Shown here one piece after another: positions 5,040 to 6,303 of a stretch of DNA of 6,303 nt. Source of the stretch: Pseudodesulfovibrio sp. (GTDB lineage: Bacteria; Desulfobacterota; Desulfovibrionia; Desulfovibrionales; Desulfovibrionaceae); NCBI GenBank assembly GCA_022712815.1, contig JAFLJW010000104.1, positions 1-6,303 of the forward strand, read 5' to 3'. The position numbers and the translations under genes were made by a program. Below the pieces are notes generated by a model. That model ran no database searches and was not told where the DNA came from. It saw nothing but the letters and a program-made list of their open reading frames with translations. Each line of letters begins with the position of its first letter. Within the stretch, counting starts at the first letter, position 1.

Positions 5040-5567
5040 TTGTTGTTCATTTCCAATCGGCACATTTTCACATCAAACAATCCGCAGGATGGTTTGGATA
5101 AAGTGAAAAGAGAGGACGGCTATGCTGTCATCGTGTCCGACCTCAAAATGCCGGGAATGGACGGTATCGAGTTTTTGTCCAGGGTGGCCGATGGTGCCAA
5201 GGATTCCGTAAGGATCATGCTTACTGGCCATGGAGACTTTGAGGCAGCCGCTCTTGCCGTCAATCGCGGACAGATTTTTGTTTTCTCAACAAACCGACTT
5301 CCATGGATGAAATGGAGCGCGTGTTTGAAGTTAGCGCCAAACAATATGAATTAATTATAGCGGAAAGAGAGCTCCTTTGCGGTACCCTTTGGGGCTATCA
5401 AACTACTGACTGACATTCTTCTCAATCAGGACATCATGAATATCGAAGGTTCAATTTTGTTGATGTCCAAGGGACAGGAGTTGACGGAAACAGCTTTGAG
5501 GCATCTGAAACAGTTTTTTCAACGAGGTCAGATTCACGAGACTATCGAAGTTTTGCGCGAAGCATGA
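5040..5567 (+). pseudogene. Degraded response regulator (receiver domain plus C-terminal tail, HD output domain lost)
   Basis: Three consecutive pieces read as one family of response regulators with HD-type phosphohydrolase output. Piece A (frame of 5040, to about 5278) is a receiver domain with phospho-acceptor SDLKMPGMDG, LTGHGDFEAAALAVNRGQIF and the switch threonine. It lacks the N-terminal strand with the acidic pair. The frame then slips: piece B (about 5285-5390, another frame) supplies LNKPTSMDEMERVF and AKQYELIIAERELL, including the conserved lysine-proline. A second slip returns to the first frame: piece C (5391-5567) gives AIKLLTDILLNQD, then the C-terminal tail ILLMSKGQELTETALRHLKQF. 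The roughly 200-residue HD domain expected between TDIL and the tail is absent. The uncorrected frame ends at TAA 5352-5354. The simplest reading is one base lost near 5279 and two near 5388, plus N-terminal and internal deletions. Sequencing errors could explain the slips but not the missing domain. Confidence 0.8.
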
Positions 5568-5598
5568 GTGGTCCAGAAGTGGGCATAGGAGGTTGGAA

Positions 5599-6303
5599 AT
5601 GAGTAAAGTAAATCAGCGTCATGCAGTGGAGTCCCGAGAGGCCATACTCCTTGAGGCGGAAAAGGTGTTGCAACAGATTATTGACAGTGGGATAGCTGAA
5701 GATGCCATTGTCGAACAGATGCAGCGTTTTAGATCCGGCTTTTCCTTCACCCGAGTGATTCGTCCGTGTACCCCCGGTGACGGGATCATGCTTATACCTG
5801 CTGAAGAACGTTCCCGATTGATAGACACGTTCAGACAGGCGGTTGACGAGGGAAGGGTGACAAAGTTTGTCCCGGCCTCGGGAGCGGCGACCCGTATGTT
5901 TAAGTCGTTGTTGGCCCTTTATGGCCGCGGTGGTGAGTCGCTTGATTTGCAGGGAGATGACGCAGACAGCCGGTTTGGCCGCGAGTTCTTTGCTTCTCTG
6001 GATAAGTTTGCCTTTTATGCTGAGCTTCTATCCATGATGAAAAGAGATGGGATAAGCCTGACTCAATGCCTCGATGGTGGAGGACACCACACTGTCCTGA
6101 GTTATGTCCTCACCCCCAAGGGATTAAACTACGGCCAACTCCCGAAGGGATTGATCTCTTTCCATAAGTACCCGGAGGTGTCACGAACACCATTTGCTGA
6201 ACATATTGCAGAAGCAGTGGAATACGCCACAGGTAAACAGGGTCTTGCCAGGCTTCACTTCACTGTTGGCCCTGAGTATCGGAAGGCGATCGAGGAGCAT
6301 GTT
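5599..6303 (+). CDS. DUF4301 family protein, N-terminal 235 residues (runs off the window)
   Basis: Open from ATG 5599 to the right edge with no stop, 235 codons. AGGAGG lies six bases before the ATG, which fixes the start. Recognisable DUF4301 features in order: an N-terminal helical segment ending QMQRFRSGFSF (40-50); TPGDGIML (58-65); the hallmark FVPASGAATRMFKSL (90-104); LPKGLISFHKYP (181-192); SRTPFAEHIAEA (195-206); and LHFTVGPEYR (219-228). The family has no function that I can state with confidence. The SGAATRM segment followed by a downstream PKGL-x-x-F resembles the G-x-G-T-R-M nucleotide loop and the PK of sugar nucleotidyltransferases, so a nucleotidyltransferase-like fold is a reasonable inference. 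It begins 31 bases after the response-regulator remnant on the same strand, but has no clear functional tie to it. Confidence 0.85.
   Translation, partial: MSKVNQRHAVESREAILLEAEKVLQQIIDSGIAEDAIVEQMQRFRSGFSFTRVIRPCTPGDGIMLIPAEERSRLIDTFRQAVDEGRVTKFVPASGAATRMFKSLLALYGRGGESLDLQGDDADSRFGREFFASLDKFAFYAELLSMMKRDGISLTQCLDGGGHHTVLSYVLTPKGLNYGQLPKGLISFHKYPEVSRTPFAEHIAEAVEYATGKQGLARLHFTVGPEYRKAIEEHV

Overview
The window reads as bacterial chromosome: compact genes, clear Shine-Dalgarno sites, sigma-54/IHF-type control and moderate GC. The gene content fits a Gram-negative delta-proteobacterium of the Desulfovibrio/Pseudodesulfovibrio kind. The pointers are a molybdenum hydroxylase, a PAS/sigma-54 regulator beside an EamA transporter, a receiver-HD type response-regulator remnant and a DUF4301 protein. 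That assignment is inference from gene content; no marker gene is present.

Left part (1-3525, all on the minus strand, read right to left). A PAS-AAA+-Fis/TyrR-type sigma-54 activator (3525-2158) is followed by a 417-base intergenic control region. Next come a ten-helix EamA/DMT exporter (1740-811), a short spacer with two strong hairpins, and a molybdenum hydroxylase pair: the [2Fe-2S] subunit (639-148), overlapping the start of the Mo-cofactor subunit (148 to the left edge). The control region is the most informative non-coding stretch. It carries three copies of the palindrome TGAGTC-N6-GACTCG, a full match to the IHF consensus, and a near-consensus -24/-12 promoter, in the order and spacing expected of a classical enhancer-dependent promoter driving the exporter. 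The obvious candidate to bind the palindromes is the adjacent activator, whose C-terminal helix-turn-helix resembles that of TyrR. TyrR boxes have the same 6-N6-6 geometry.

Middle (3526-4771). A 348-base divergent intergenic region separates the activator from a plus-strand SAM-dependent methyltransferase of the leucine carboxyl methyltransferase (TcmP/Ppm2-like) family. The methyltransferase ends in a near-ideal rho-independent terminator with a 19-bp stem. It stands alone and looks more AT-rich than its neighbours.

Right part (4772-6303, plus strand). A featureless AT-rich stretch leads into a decayed response regulator (about 5040-5567). The receiver domain has lost its N-terminal strand, there are two frame breaks, and the HD-type output domain is apparently deleted, leaving only its conserved C-terminal tail. 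Immediately downstream, with its own good ribosome binding site, is the first 235 codons of a DUF4301 protein that runs off the window.

No RNA genes, CRISPR arrays, insertion sequences or integrase/attachment sites were seen.
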